Source: Macrothele yani
Taxonomy: Eukaryota > Arthropoda > Arachnida > Araneae > Macrothelidae
DNA length: 64,000 bases
NCBI GenBank assembly: GCA_039090855.1
Contig: CM077024.1
Location: forward strand, 69,285,594 to 69,349,593
Direction of reading: 5' to 3'
The notes below the pieces were generated by a model that searched no databases, was not told the DNA's origin, and worked only from the letters and a program-made list of their open reading frames with translations. The first letter of the stretch is position 1. Each line of letters starts with the position of its first letter. Shown one piece after another: positions 23,120 to 33,809 of this stretch. The translations under genes were made by a program, and so were the position numbers.

Positions 23120-25960
23120 TACCACCTGATACTGACCTTGGCTACGTGAAATGAACGCTCCCTATCTTCTGATTCAAGGCTTCTTGAATCGGAAGAGGAA
23201 CTACAAAGGATCAAGTGGGACATCGTCGGGCTAAGTGAGGTAAGAAGAAAAGGAGAAGATCTCATTGAACTGAAAAGTGGACATCTCTTCTACTATCGTA
23301 GGACAGATACTCGCATGACCTAGTAGTGTTGGATTTATAATAAACAAGAAACTGAAGAATAAAGTTGTAGAAGTTGAAAGTTCCTCTGACAGAGCTGCAC
23401 GACTCGTTATCCAACTCTCGAGAAGATACCAGGTTCAGATTATTCAAACTTATGCGCCAACCACAAGTCCTCCTGAAGAAGAAATTGAAGAATTTTATGA
23501 GGAAATTCGTCATCTAATTAATAAAGGTAAGCAGCACTTGAAGATAATTATGGGAGATTTCAATGCAAAAATAGGGCAACGGCAACAGAATGAAACTTCA
23601 GTGGGTAAATTCAGTCACGGCAACAGAAACCAGCGTGGAAATACTCTCGTTGAGTTTGCATAGGCAGAAGGGTTTTTCATCTTGAACTCCTTTTCCAAGA
23701 AAAAGCCACACAGGAAATGGACATGGAGACATCCAAATGGGGCGACAAGTGAAATTGATTTTATTATGTGTAATAAAAATTCTTCATAAAAGACTGCAGT
23801 GTGCTAAACAAGTTCAACACAGGTAGTGACCATAGATTGGTGAGATGTAAGATGCACCTCAACACTAAACTTGAACGTGGCAAGCTCATAAGGCAAACTA
23901 AATATATTGACATAACAAACCTTGAAAAATACCATAATACCTTCAAGTTGGAACTGAAGAACAGATTCTCTGCTCTAGAAGGCCTAACATCGGAAGAAGT
24001 GGATATTTCTAAAGTTAACAGAAAAGTAACCAAAGCTCTTATGGAAACAGCAACAAAATTAGCTGGGTCTAAGAACAAGTTGCATGTGAACAAATTATCA
24101 GGAAAAACCAAAATGTTGATGCAAAAAAGAAGAGAGATGAGGACAACTAAAGAAGATTTGACTTCCAAAGTGAAATATATAGAGCTATGCAAGAGAGTAC
24201 GAAAAAGTATCACTGAAGACGTAAGGAAATTCAACTGTGAACTAGTGAGGAAAGCAATTGAAAACAACTAAAGCCTAAAGATAGCAAAGGTGCATCTCAC
24301 TAAAGGAAGAAAACAGTTTATGGCACTGAGAAAAGAAGATGGTTCTGTAACAAGAAATAGAGGGGAAATTGTGACAAGAGTGAAAGATTTCTACTCCAAA
24401 TTATATGAAAGGGATGATACATGTACCCCAGACATCATGAAAGGCACCAGTACCAGAGTTTTTCCAGTCCTCCCAGCAGAAGTTGCACATGCAATCAAGA
24501 ACATGAAACGGGGAAAAGCTCCAGGAGAAGATGGAATTACTGTAGACATCATACAAGAAGCAAGTGGAGAAATCGAAACAGTACTCGCCCAAATTTTCAC
24601 TCGATGCCTTAATGAAGGAAAAATTCCTGAGGATTGGAACAACGCCACATGATCCTGCTACATAAAAAAGATGACATTGAGGATCTCAGGAACTACAGAC
24701 CTATCAGCCTCCTATCAGTGGTTTATAAAATTTTAACTAAAGTTCTTTCACACCGCTTGAAGGTGACATTGGACATGGCTCAACCGAGAGAACAAGCTGG
24801 ATTCAGGAGGCGAACGAAGACTTCACCCGATCGTCTTTGACAGCACTATAGATCATATCCACGTACTGAGAGAACTAATTGAAAGAGCGAGGGAATATGA
24901 ACTTCCATTGTGCATGGCTTTTATCGATTATGAAAAAGCCTTTGATTCGGTGAAACCATCAGCAGTTACAATGACTATGAAATCCTGCGGTATTGAAGAT
25001 GCATACATTAATATTATTAATAACATCTATGAAAATGCAAGTGCAAAGATTTGGCTGTTTGAAAATACAACACACATAAAAATTGGAAAGGGAGTGAGAC
25101 AAGGTGACACCATATCTCCGAAGCTCTTTAATGCCACATTTGAGGGTGTCTTTCAGTCGCTGAGCTGGGAAAACAAGGGGATAAAGATTAATGTATATTA
25201 GGTAATCCACCTTCGTTTTGCTGATGACGTAGTCATTTTTGCAACTACCCCATCATAGCTGCAGAGTATGATCCAAGAACTTGCTGACAAGGGTAAAGAA
25301 GTGGGATTAAAAATGAACTTTCAGAAGACAAAAATGATGTTCAATGCTGTTACAAGAAATGAAGATTCCTCGATTGATGGAGAAAAGCGGGAGATAACAG
25401 ACACGTACGTTTATCTTGGGCAGCAGATATCAAGTGAGGGTCACATTGATGAAGAAATTAATCGGCGTACAAAACTTGCCTGGAGAGCTTCTGGAAGAAA
25501 CAGCATAATTTTCAAGAGCAATATGCCATTATGTCTTAAAAGAAAGGTGTTTGATCAATGCATCCTTCCAGTGCTTACGTATGGTGCAGAGACGTGGACC
25601 TTAACTAAAAGAGACATACAAAGGCTGCAGACAACTAAAAGAAGCTTAGAGAGGTGCATGCTTGGTGTAACCAGGAGAGATAAGAAGAGGAACTCGTGGA
25701 TCCGAAAAATGACAAGAGTGGAAGACATCATGATCAGAGTTAAATCCCTGAAATGGCAATGGGCTGGACATACTGCAAGAAGGACAGACCATCGATGGAC
25801 AGCCGAAATTTTAGATTGGATTCCAAGGGACAGGAAAAGACCCAGAAGAAGACCATATGGAAGATGGGTGGATGAAATTCGAAAGTATGCTGGAGTGACA
25901 TGGAGGAGACTGGCACAAGACAGACCGTTGTGGAGGAAACTTGGGGAGACCTTCGTCTAG
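23120..25960 (+). pseudogene. RTE endonuclease-reverse transcriptase, copy 1 (broken)
   Basis: One ORF in the family: an N-terminal APE-type endonuclease (GLSEVRRKG, MGDFNAKIG and SDHRLVRCK are visible), a central reverse transcriptase, then a Cys/basic C-terminal region (YGAETW, QWAGHTARR). In this copy the start codon is ATA where copy 2 has ATG, and a TGA lies a few codons on. A TAG interrupts the endonuclease near 23663, with further frame changes around 23690-23790, 24270 and 24650. A foreign 23-bp tract with short flanking changes replaces the sequence encoding GYS in QAGFRSGYS (about 24808-24846), and a TAG precedes RFADDVVIF. The catalytic ADD is still encoded. Dead copy. Confidence 0.9.
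24821..24843 (+). other. 23-bp tract copied from the surrounding PLE
   Basis: CTTCACCCGATCGTCTTTGA plus CAG is identical to 26456-26478 in the PLE coding region, and is absent from the same site of RTE copies 2 and 3. See findings. Confidence 0.85.
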
Positions 25961-26012
25961 CAGTGGATTGATAATGGTTGACAATGATGATGATGATGAC
26001 GATAGTTCATTA

Positions 26013-26125
26013 AATGTAATTTTACGAAGTACATCTGTCATCTTCAGACTTCGTTTTTATCGTGCATAACACAGCGTTTTTACCTTATCATTTAATTTTT
26101 AGCCTGCACGCACCGTCATAATTAT
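26013..26125 (+). repeat. PLE 5' terminal repeat, second part
   Basis: Resumes the terminal repeat after the RTE insertion, matching 29390-29508 through CTTCAGACTTCGTTTTTAT to CCTGCACGCACCG. Confidence 0.9.
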
Positions 26126-27395
26126 CAACGAATGTTGCTGCCTTTGGTATGTAATTTTAACTTTCTTTTTTTGTCAGACCGCTTTAGCGCATCATGGAGC
26201 ATTTGGTCAAGTGTTTTCGTTCCTTCAGGCGTAAGTTGGCGATTCAAGGCACACATCTGTCTTTTCTCATAAACTGTAAAGAATTGGGTGTTATACCTCG
26301 ATTCCTCAATATTCGGTGTACCCCTATTTCCCGATGCTGTCAGCATTAAAAATGCTGAACGAAAAAGACTGCAATTGGCGATTCGGCGGAAGAGAGGTTA
26401 TATAAATTTCCTTTATAGAAAATCTTACTTAGCATACGCACACCTGTCTCGGAGGCTTCACCCGATCGTCTTTGACAGATTTTTAGTCACTATTTTGGCT
26501 ACCTGTAATTCAGTTGCTCAAACATACAACAGGACCCACGTTCATAAGTTAAGGCATTTAGTGGCTCAGGAACTTGTTACTCGTTTTCCAACTGGTTTCC
26601 ATCAAACCTCCGAGAAATTACAGCTACAATCCAGTTTCATCAATCGTGGTAACCATGTGTTGACACCTCTACAAATTACAGCACTACAAAGAGGCCAAAA
26701 GCTTGCATACCCAGCACTTAGGCCAGGTAAACTACAAGTTATTCCACAAGCCGAACAAATTATCTCAGCTTTACCACTTCAACAGCAAGAACTAGCCCGT
26801 TATCATGTTGCCCACAGTATTCAAAACTTGAAACCTTCTTGCAGCCAACAGGCCTTCACTGTTTTTAGCGCTGAGCAAAAAGGATTAAGACTATTGAGTT
26901 CAGCACTTAACATTACCATTTTAAAAGCTGCCAAGTCCTCTCAAATGGTGTGCATGAATAAGGACGAGTACATTAATAAGATGAGTGAGGCCTTATCTAA
27001 CATTTCTCTTTCTCATGTCTCTTCAGATCCGACTGCCAGCACCTTAACCGCTCTTAGCAAATTAAAAAATCATGATTGTCTTCTGTTTTGGGTTCTTCGT
27101 TGCATCCACCTCCTGGCCACGCATCCCAGAATTATTTGGCACTATTAAGCTTCACAAGGAGGGTCATCCTGTGCGCCCCCTTGTCTCGGGACACGTTGGC
27201 TCGCCTCCTTTCCCCTTTATTTTCTGGGTCACAGTATTCCGTATCTAATTCGGTTCAGGCTATTAATCTAATCAAATCTGTTACTCCTTCATCCTCCAAC
27301 TTTATTCTTGCTTCTTCACATATTGTTTCACTCCGAATGTACCAGTCCCCCTTGCCCATGATCTCATAGTTGAAAAACTCACCACTTTGGCAGTT

Positions 27396-27557
27396 ATAAC
27401 GAAGTAAATTTCTCCGTCAGTTTTATCCACGCCGGGGCTCGAACCCGTGTCTCCTCATTCCGGAATAAGTCGCTCTACCAATTGAGCTACGCGGATGTTC
27501 GTTCTGACTGCTATCTGCTTTTATGTCGTGTGTGTCCTGCCGGGCAGGCACGTCACA
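27396..27557 (-). repeat. TRIM 3' LTR
   Basis: Direct partner of 27826-27986, with a few differences (GTGTC/GGGTC in the tRNA-like part, CTGCTATCTGCTTT/CTCTACCTGCCAC outside it). Confidence 0.88.
27425..27496 (-). other. tRNA-like sequence in the 3' LTR
   Basis: A 72-nt copy of the tRNA-like block described for 27855-27926, starting ATCCGCG and ending CGTGGAT, so the end base pair has changed together (A-T instead of G-C). That compensatory change keeps the acceptor stem. Confidence 0.8.
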
Positions 27558-27580
27558 TCTCCACCCCGCCCCCGAAAGAG
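27558..27580 (-). other. TRIM polypurine tract
   Basis: On the minus strand CGGGGGCGGGGTGGAGA lies immediately before the 3' LTR start TGTGACG, the position of a plus-strand primer in LTR retrotransposons. Confidence 0.75.
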
Positions 27581-27811
27581 GGCCGAGGGCATGGCCCACG
27601 GGTCAGCAGTGACCATGAATCGTTGCAGGCAGCCATCCGCTGTAGAACGTGCACCTGGGAACTCCCAGTCAATCTGGTGTGTGGAATGCAACGTCACACA
27701 CATTTATTTTTTTGAAGCGCTGGAGAAGGGATTATCTTATTTTACCTCTCTCGCGGTGTGGAAAGAATATCACACCATTGCGAGATTTCGAACGGCCGGG
27801 TCATCCGGAAA

Positions 27812-27823
27812 GTTCGGGCGCCA
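27812..27823 (-). other. TRIM primer-binding site, tRNA-Lys(UUU) type
   Basis: Minus strand TGGCGCCCGAAC, within two bases of the 5' LTR end. It is complementary to the CCA-bearing 3' end of animal tRNA-Lys(UUU). The match covers 12 nt and then stops. Confidence 0.85.
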
Positions 27824-27825
27824 TT

Positions 27826-27986
27826 ATAACGAAGTAAATTTCTCCGTCATTTTTGTCCACGCCGGGGCTCGAACCCGGGTCCCCTCATTCCGGAATAAGT
27901 CGCTCTACCAATTGAACTACGCGGACGTTCGTTCTGACTCTACCTGCCACTATGTCGTGTGCGTCCTGCCGGGCAGGCACGTCACA
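27826..27986 (-). repeat. TRIM 5' LTR
   Basis: 161 bp, TGTGACGTGCC... to ...TTCGTTAT on the minus strand, next to the primer-binding site. Includes the tRNA-like block at 27855-27926. Confidence 0.88.
27855..27926 (-). other. tRNA-like sequence in the 5' LTR
   Basis: 72 nt. Acceptor strands GTCCGCG and CGTGGAC pair over 7 bp (one G-U). The D-arm has GTTC/GAGC around AATTGGTA, with the A-box TAGTTCAATTGG. The T-arm is CCGGG-TTCGAGC-CCCGG, giving the B-box GGTTCGAGCCC. The anticodon arm does not fold normally: TATTCCGGAATG forms its own small palindrome. It is therefore a tRNA-derived Pol III promoter-like module, not a working tRNA gene. Confidence 0.85.
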
Positions 27987-29314
27987 CAGTTTAACCGGAT
28001 GAAGTCGTTCAGGCAATTTTAAGGGCTCTTCGCCTCATCTGTAGCAGGTCTTTTTTCAGGTTCAACGGACAGATTTTCAGGCAGCTTGAGGAATCCCCAA
28101 TGGGGTCACCCCTCTCTCCACTACTGGCAGAAATAGTTGTGCAACATTTGAAGCATTTTGTTTTGGCATCTTACCCCATTAAACCTCTATTATTTTTGCG
28201 CTACGTAGACAACGTGCTCGTCCTATGGCCCAACTCGTTGGATAATTTATAAAAATTTGCAGATTTAATGTCGTCCTTTCTTCCTTCCATCAAATTTACG
28301 GTGGAATTGGAGTCCTATGGATTGCTTCCTTTCTTGGATTTTCTGCTTCGTAGGCATCTGGTTTCCAATCATTTAAAATTCTCCGTTTACCGCAAACCTT
28401 CTTTTTCACCGGCTATTAATCCGTTTTCCACTGCACACCCTAACAGCTACAAACTATCTACCTTTTATTTTCTCGTCCGTAGGGCTTTCACTCACTCTTC
28501 CAATCGTGCGCTTCTATCGGCAGAATTACAGTGGATTTCTGACCTTGCTGCCACGTTTGTTTATCCCAACCATACTGTCAACAGGACCATCGCAAAAACT
28601 AGAAGATTGGCTTCTACCACTTTAAGGGGTGACCAACCAAAACACCGACTTGTGGGTTCTATGGACTTTGTCTCCGGAGTTACAAACATTTTAAAAAACA
28701 TGTGTCATAAGAATAACCTGGATTTTGGCCTTAGAACCAACACTGACTTTAACTTGGTTCGCAAAGATAAATATCTGTTGAACCACCTGGAAGGATTTGG
28801 TGTGTACAGAGTTTCTCTGAAGCTAGTGGGCCCAGAGCCCCCCCTCCCCTCCCCCACAGATGTATGTTCGTTCCACGATTAGGAATGTGAAATTACGTTT
28901 TTCGGAACATAAATATAACATTAAAATGCATACTTTATCTACTGCTTTATCTCGCCTCGTCACTTCGGGAACTTACTACCCACGCTGGGAAGAAGCCAAG
29001 ATTTTGACAACTCTAGCCAGTAAGACTCAAATCCGCTTTACAGAGAGCCTGTACATCCACAGATTTTTTAATATGTGTTGCAACGAGGATTGACCTGCAC
29101 AAGTTTCCCAGGCCTGGAAAGCCATTGTACCTGTAAAAGGTAAAGAGAATTACATTCCACTCTTTAGTCTGGCACAGTGTATGTCACCTCCTACCGGTGT
29201 TTGGTGCAGGCCTCCGGTATTTAAGTTGCTTGACTTTTTATTTGCTTCTGTGATTTGAATTAAGTGGGAACAACTACCTGATTTATGTCCCATGACAACT
29301 TTTCATGCGGTCAT

Positions 29315-29508
29315 TTTCATCTGATGAAGGACTCCAGGGTAGTCTGAAAGATCTTATGAGTGTCTTTTAACCTTGTATATAGTTCATTAAATGTAATTTT
29401 ACGAAGTACGTCGGTCATCTTCAGACTTCGTTTTTATTGTGCATAACATAGCGTTTTTACTTTATCATTTAATTTTTATCCTGCACGCACCGTTGTAATC
29501 ATCAACTT
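29315..29508 (+). repeat. PLE 3' terminal repeat
   Basis: An uninterrupted copy of the PLE terminal repeat, including the GTATATAGTTCATTAAATG junction that the RTE broke in the 5' copy. The outer end after CCTGCACGCACCG is approximate. Confidence 0.85.
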
Positions 29509-31815
29509 GTTTCCTTATTCTCTGAGTTGCGCTGTAGTACTTCGAGAAGCTGGTCCTCCAGATTCCATTTCTAATACAACTGAATAAGTACTTCATTTAT
29601 TGTTTTGGTAATTGAATCACACTCATACATCAAAAATAATATAATCTCATCTGATTTTATTTTTCTTAGCAATTGAAACATTCTGCAACTCTGGTACAGG
29701 AACTAATCTTGAGAAGTTTCACTTTGTTAAACAGGAAAGCATAGCAGTTCATGATGTTATACACTGATTTGTTTCTTATCGTGATCATTTATTTTCCCCA
29801 TAAAATAACTTTTCTGTCTCGCAAAATTTATTAAAATCCAAATATCTGGAGCATTCTTTGAAATGTTAACATTCAATGTTTTCAAAAATAGAAAAAGAAT
29901 AAAATTATTTGTTTCTGTTCTATGCTCAATCAGATTACATCGGGAATTATAATTACTAAGGGAATAGAAAAATCACACGCACGGACTGTTATTTCAAGAA
30001 CAGCTTTCAACTCAGAGTTTAAGACTGATTTGTTTCTTAGCAAAAAAAAATGAATTAGTGCCTTTTTACCACATTTTCACTTGTGTGGTGGAGCTGCGTC
30101 ATCAAAAACTGCAGTGTCTCATTGTTCCTTTGCATAGGAGTAGCACACTGAGGGTGACATCGGGTTCTGTTGGTTACATTAATATTCATTAGTTCTCATC
30201 GTGACAAGCCATAATCACTTCCTCTCCTGGGGAATAAGCCTAACCATGAATCTCGCCTTTTATTTAATTTCTTGGCGACGTGAAAAGAGAACTGCGCCGC
30301 AGCCTTGAGAGAGAAATGAATACATTTGCGGGATACTACGAGAAAGCTTCAGCATAAATAAAACAGAATTCTATTACTGGATTTCTTAAAATGTCTGCAA
30401 TTTTCCTTTCAAAATGTGTAATTACTAAGAATTCGAATACCAGAAAAAAAAAAAAAAAAAAAAGAACAAAGCTTCAATTTATAAGAATGTCTTCTTGAAA
30501 GCAGATATATTTGCTTCCATGAAATATGTTAATATGCTCAGCAGCTTCTGCATTTTTTCAACCTTCTTAGCGGTTTTTTACAGGTTGCGTGAGATGATCA
30601 CGTTGTTTCATATAGTTCATGTTCTTATTTTTAGTTTTGAGCTAAACATCTGAGAGAACATTTGGGAGAAAGTCTGTATTGTCGATTTCGAGCTAAATCT
30701 TGATATCTGTGTGAACGATCCTTTTGACATTCTACTGAACGATGACGCTTTTATACAAATTGAATAATGTATCTTTAACTGTACATCTTAAATAAAAGAC
30801 AATTAAATGCGGGTAATTTCCTAGAAGCTCTTTAAAGCACTAAAATCTTAAATGAAGAAAAACTAAATGCGTGTATTTTCCTAGCAAGCCTTAGCCGCTC
30901 ATTAACCCTTTAAGCGGCTGATGTATTTAACCACATGGTGCCCAAAATTTGCTGCGTTCGTCAAATACAAATGTTGATATAGCTGCTGGGTTTCCCGAAA
31001 GCAAAAGTAAAACAATTCCTTTCCCGTCTCATCTCAGCAGCTCCAACCATAAACCTGTGACTGGTGACAAGCGCTCTCTGAGGAACTTTTATTCTCTGCT
31101 ATATGATCCAAAGCCTGATGGAGAAAGCTACTAAGGTACAAACAAATGAATCAAACATATCTCTCTCTTTTCTTAAATTCTTGTAATTTTAGCAGGTAAT
31201 CAGTAAAACAATTTGAGTGTCAATCATCCCCCTAAATTATCTCTTTGAATAACAAAGCTAAAGAAGAAAGCAACTATTTTTGATCTGCAGGTTCACTCGT
31301 TTCTACCGCGTTTGGTCCACTTCTTAGACAGCGACTATATTCGTTCAATTGATTTCACCTTATTTGTGAAGTCCGAGTTAATTCGTTCAAACCAGTTAAA
31401 GGGTCAAAATGAATGTTTGTTCATGTAGATCAAATGCTTCGATCTAATTAGCACCCGCAGATTTTCAACACAAATAAAATGCCATAGTTTTACAAGTAGT
31501 TTTCAAATACCAAAAAAATATATGTTTAAAAACTGAGCCTTAAATGCATGACAAACTCATAGTTTTCACATAGCAACCAGACGGAATTTCTTTTCCTTCC
31601 AGCAGCAGACTTTAAAAGATTCACTCGTGAACCATTCATGCAGATCAAGCGGTTGCCTCATGCACACAGGTGAAAAACACAGATCGTCTTGAATGCTTCG
31701 TTTTTTTTTCTAGGGGTGTTACTGTATGTTCCAGTTCACTTTTACTAGAGAGTTATGAATAAAACTCGAATTTCGTGTATATGGTTAAAAACTGAGCCTT
31801 AAATGCATGACAAAT
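29509..31815. other. No gene identified
   Basis: AT-rich DNA with a 20-bp poly-A near 30442-30463. The 61-codon frame at 30949-31134 has no motif. Confidence 0.4.
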
Positions 31816-31819
31816 TCTT

Positions 31820-32042
31820 GCTTTTTATTTTTATTGGGGTTTAACAACAACCGTAAGCAATTCAATTGGCTGTAAGCAACCGCTCGTCCCTAATTTAGGG
31901 GCACTGTATCCAGAGAAGACAAAGAGCCAGTGCCGTAAGACAAACACACCATACATTTCTCACCGGGAATTCGAACCCAGACACATCCTCCCAGACGAAT
32001 GATCAAAAGAGGCTTTGACAACTACTCCATCGGGGTGCTTCT
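31820..32042 (-). mobile_element. tRNA-derived SINE, diverged copy
   Basis: Reverse-oriented family copy: GTCCCTAATTTAGGGGCACT, CAGTGCCGTAAGACAAACAC and TTCGAACCCAGACA (B-box side) are visible, ending in CATCGGGGTGC at the head. A weak 7-bp TTCTTGC repeat lies on both sides. Confidence 0.85.
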
Positions 32043-32824
32043 TGCATTTCAAGTGGTAGGTATCATATGCTAATCAAATTAAGTGTTACATTACCAGTAG
32101 ATCTTAAAGGTAATTAAGTGAAATATTTGTTCTTTCTATCTAGTCTCAAATATCAAATCCAAACTTTAGCTCATTCAGTTTATGATTTACCATGCGGGAA
32201 AAAAGACACAGAAAGGTAAACAATCTTTCAAACTTCTTAAGGTAAGTGTTAATAAATCTATATGTTAAGCCATCCGAATTTCGTCATTGAAATCTTGAAT
32301 AAATTTAGTAAAAGCTAATTTAGTTATAACTAGTTCGTTCATCTACATCAGCAATAAGCACGCGAAAAGTATGCAATAAAAATTCCAGTAGGAGATCCAA
32401 TCGAAGATTCGAGAATTCTGCTGATTTCCCTAGCTTTCAAAGCACGCCTGGCAAACTTGGTGAGCGTGAGGGGACCCGATACCTACATTTAGTGCTTTTC
32501 TCGGATAATTGGATGTCTACCACAGAACTTTTCTAATGACGGAATGTAAATCAACATTTTCTCGCCTTTGTCCAGTCGACTTTGTTTTCCAGATGAGTGA
32601 TACCTAAGCTGAATTACTCGTGTGTTTGGTTCCACAGTATTGATCTGGCAGCAGCGACAGGGTCCAAACGGTGATTATTTCGCGATTTGAAGTGGAATAC
32701 ATTTCCGTCTAATATCGTGTGAAAATCAACTCTTAACAATGATACATATGGATGTATCCTTGATGTGGCAATACATAACGGAATATTATGCAAAAATTGA
32801 CTGCAACAGTTTCAAACACATGTT
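32043..32824. other. No feature identified
   Basis: AT-rich, no coding or repeat signal recognised. Confidence 0.4.
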
Positions 32825-33197
32825 AACTGTAAAAAATTGCCGTGAATAGTCACTGTTTCACCCAGATAAAAAGACGATTTACAAATGGTAAGCACGCCAC
32901 ATGGCGGTCAACCATAAATTTTCGGTTGATAAATTACATGTTCATGGCGTTTAAATTATTTAAACTGTTACTGCACTTTAACCTTGGTAGTCTGACAACG
33001 TTCTTCTTAAAGTGGTTATACTGTATAACTGTTTTTACACGTGGAATCTGGCGACTGGTAACAACTCTCTGGGCAACACGTTTTTACTTCCTGGTCATTA
33101 GACTGTTAGTGAACATTACGGTATGGTACTGTAAATTACGGTTTATTGACTGGCCACTCAGATGCCGGTGTATTTACCGTAATTTTACTCTGTAATT
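32825..33197. mobile_element. Possible MITE with TTACGGTAAA-type ends
   Basis: The right end (TTTACCGTAATTTTACTCTG) and the left end (CTGTAAAAAATTGCCGTGAA) are imperfect inverted matches. The right part also repeats ACTGTAAATTACGGTTTATT and ACTGGCCACTC internally. Similar TACGGTAAA-rich short elements occur in other animals. Low certainty: ends differ and no target duplication is clear. The 117-codon frame inside (32842-33195) is probably accidental. Confidence 0.35.
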
Positions 33198-33586
33198 ATT
33201 TAAAGTGTTCCATGTCACTAGTAATAGCTGATACACTCATGGTAATACAAAGTAAGGCTTTCCAAGCGTGCAGCTAACTTTCCCGATCTCCCCTTTGACG
33301 TTTTATAAATAGCCTATTCTTTACGGGCTTTTACCAAGTGACAGTGGTGTTTCTAAGCGTCGAGTAAGCATAAGCGTAATCGAAGCAAACCTTAAGGAGT
33401 AAAAAACTCAGTGCTGTTCATTCCAAACGTTCTGTTCACATCATCAGACTCAAATTTACCTTTCACTCGGAAAATGAAATTCTTTCCCGCACGAATTACT
33501 TTTTCTTTAAGACAATGGATAAGTCACATGACCTTACTTAAAAAAATTGCTGTTACTTATTTGGTCCTACTTTAATAACCGCTAAG
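33198..33586. other. No feature identified
   Basis: No coding or repeat signal recognised. Confidence 0.4.
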
Positions 33587-33809
33587 CCTCCCCGGTTTTC
33601 ACAGTGGTCTAAGCGCTAGATTCTGACCATTCGTCAGAGATGGTTTCAGGTTCAAATCCCGGTGAGGCAGGTATGTTGTGTTTGTCTTACGCCATTAGGT
33701 CTCTCCCTTCCCGGCAACCAGTGGCCCCAAATTACGGACGGGCCACAGCTTATGACAGTTGCATTGTTCACGGTGCACGTTAAACCCCCAAACAACAACA
33801 ACAAAAAAG
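33587..33809 (+). mobile_element. tRNA-derived SINE, diverged copy
   Basis: CACAGTGGTCTAAGCGC head, B-box GGTTCAAATCCC, GTTGTGTTTGTCTTACG body and CACGTTAAACCCCCAAACAA tail. No firm target duplication. Confidence 0.87.

Larger units (their letters stand above)
22789..26001 (+). mobile_element. RTE-like LINE, full-length copy 1
   Basis: A 3.2-kb non-LTR retrotransposon with an 11-bp target duplication on each side. The left edge starts directly at GGGATGTAAGGTCAGG with a ~330-bp GC-richer 5' leader. The 3' end is a short ATGATGATG-type tail, typical of RTE-clade elements. It is the only copy here with both ends visible and an untruncated 5' region. Coding lesions are listed separately. Confidence 0.93.
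27396..27986 (-). mobile_element. TRIM-type LTR element with tRNA-like LTRs (Helenus-like)
   Basis: A 591-bp element on the minus strand. Its LTRs (161-162 bp) are 27826-27986 (5') and 27396-27557 (3'), each starting TGTGACGTGCC and ending ..ACTTCGTTAT. Next to the 5' LTR is a primer-binding site and before the 3' LTR a purine tract. The internal ~270 bp has no ORF. The 5-bp repeat CAGTT flanks it (27391-27395 and 27987-27991; 4 bp if the LTR edge is placed one base out). Each LTR contains a 72-nt tRNA-like sequence. I recall a TRIM group named Helenus defined by a tRNA-like sequence in the LTRs and think this belongs there; that is from memory. Confidence 0.85.
26194..29093 (+). pseudogene. 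PLE family A reverse transcriptase / GIY-YIG protein (broken)
   Basis: The ATG at 26194 opens MEHLVKCFRSFRRKLAIQG and runs into INCKELGVIPRFLNIR, the usual PLE N-terminal region. After a frameshift near 26340 the frame continues to 27148. A further shift leads to ELFGTIKLHKEGHPVRPLVS (about 27128-27187), the conserved RT motif before the palm. The TRIM interrupts the gene at 27396-27986. The palm resumes with EESPMGSPLSPLLAEIVVQH (about 28090) and FLRYVDN, where the second catalytic Asp is Asn. PFLDFLLRRHL and SVYRKPSFSPA follow. The GIY-YIG part is reduced to YVRSTIRNVKLRFSEHKYN at 28862, after a C-rich tract and with the Gly of YVG changed to Arg. The end is FFNMCCNED and a stop at 29091. 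Not functional. Confidence 0.88.
22714..29508 (+). mobile_element. Penelope-like element family A, plus copy, with nested insertions
   Basis: Terminal direct repeats (22714-22788 continued at 26013-26125, and 29315-29508) flank a coding region in which PLE reverse transcriptase and a GIY-YIG remnant are recognisable. The 5' repeat is split by the RTE copy at 22789-26001 and the coding region by the TRIM at 27396-27986. Without these two insertions the element is about 3.0 kb. It lies head to head with the truncated minus copy at 21141-22703, an arrangement known for Penelope-type elements. Confidence 0.85.

Noticed and set aside
23764..24267. 167-codon minus-strand open frame (and similar ones at 53828-54172 and 54296-54583)
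   Set aside because: They lie antisense to the RTE coding region and recur in each copy: shadows of the RTE gene.
26125..26346. 73-codon minus-strand open frame
   Set aside because: Antisense to the N-terminal coding region of the Penelope-like element, which has clear family motifs on the plus strand.
27855..27926. Apparent tRNA gene on the minus strand
   Set aside because: Duplicated with the TRIM LTRs and lacks a normal anticodon arm, so it is not a decoding tRNA.
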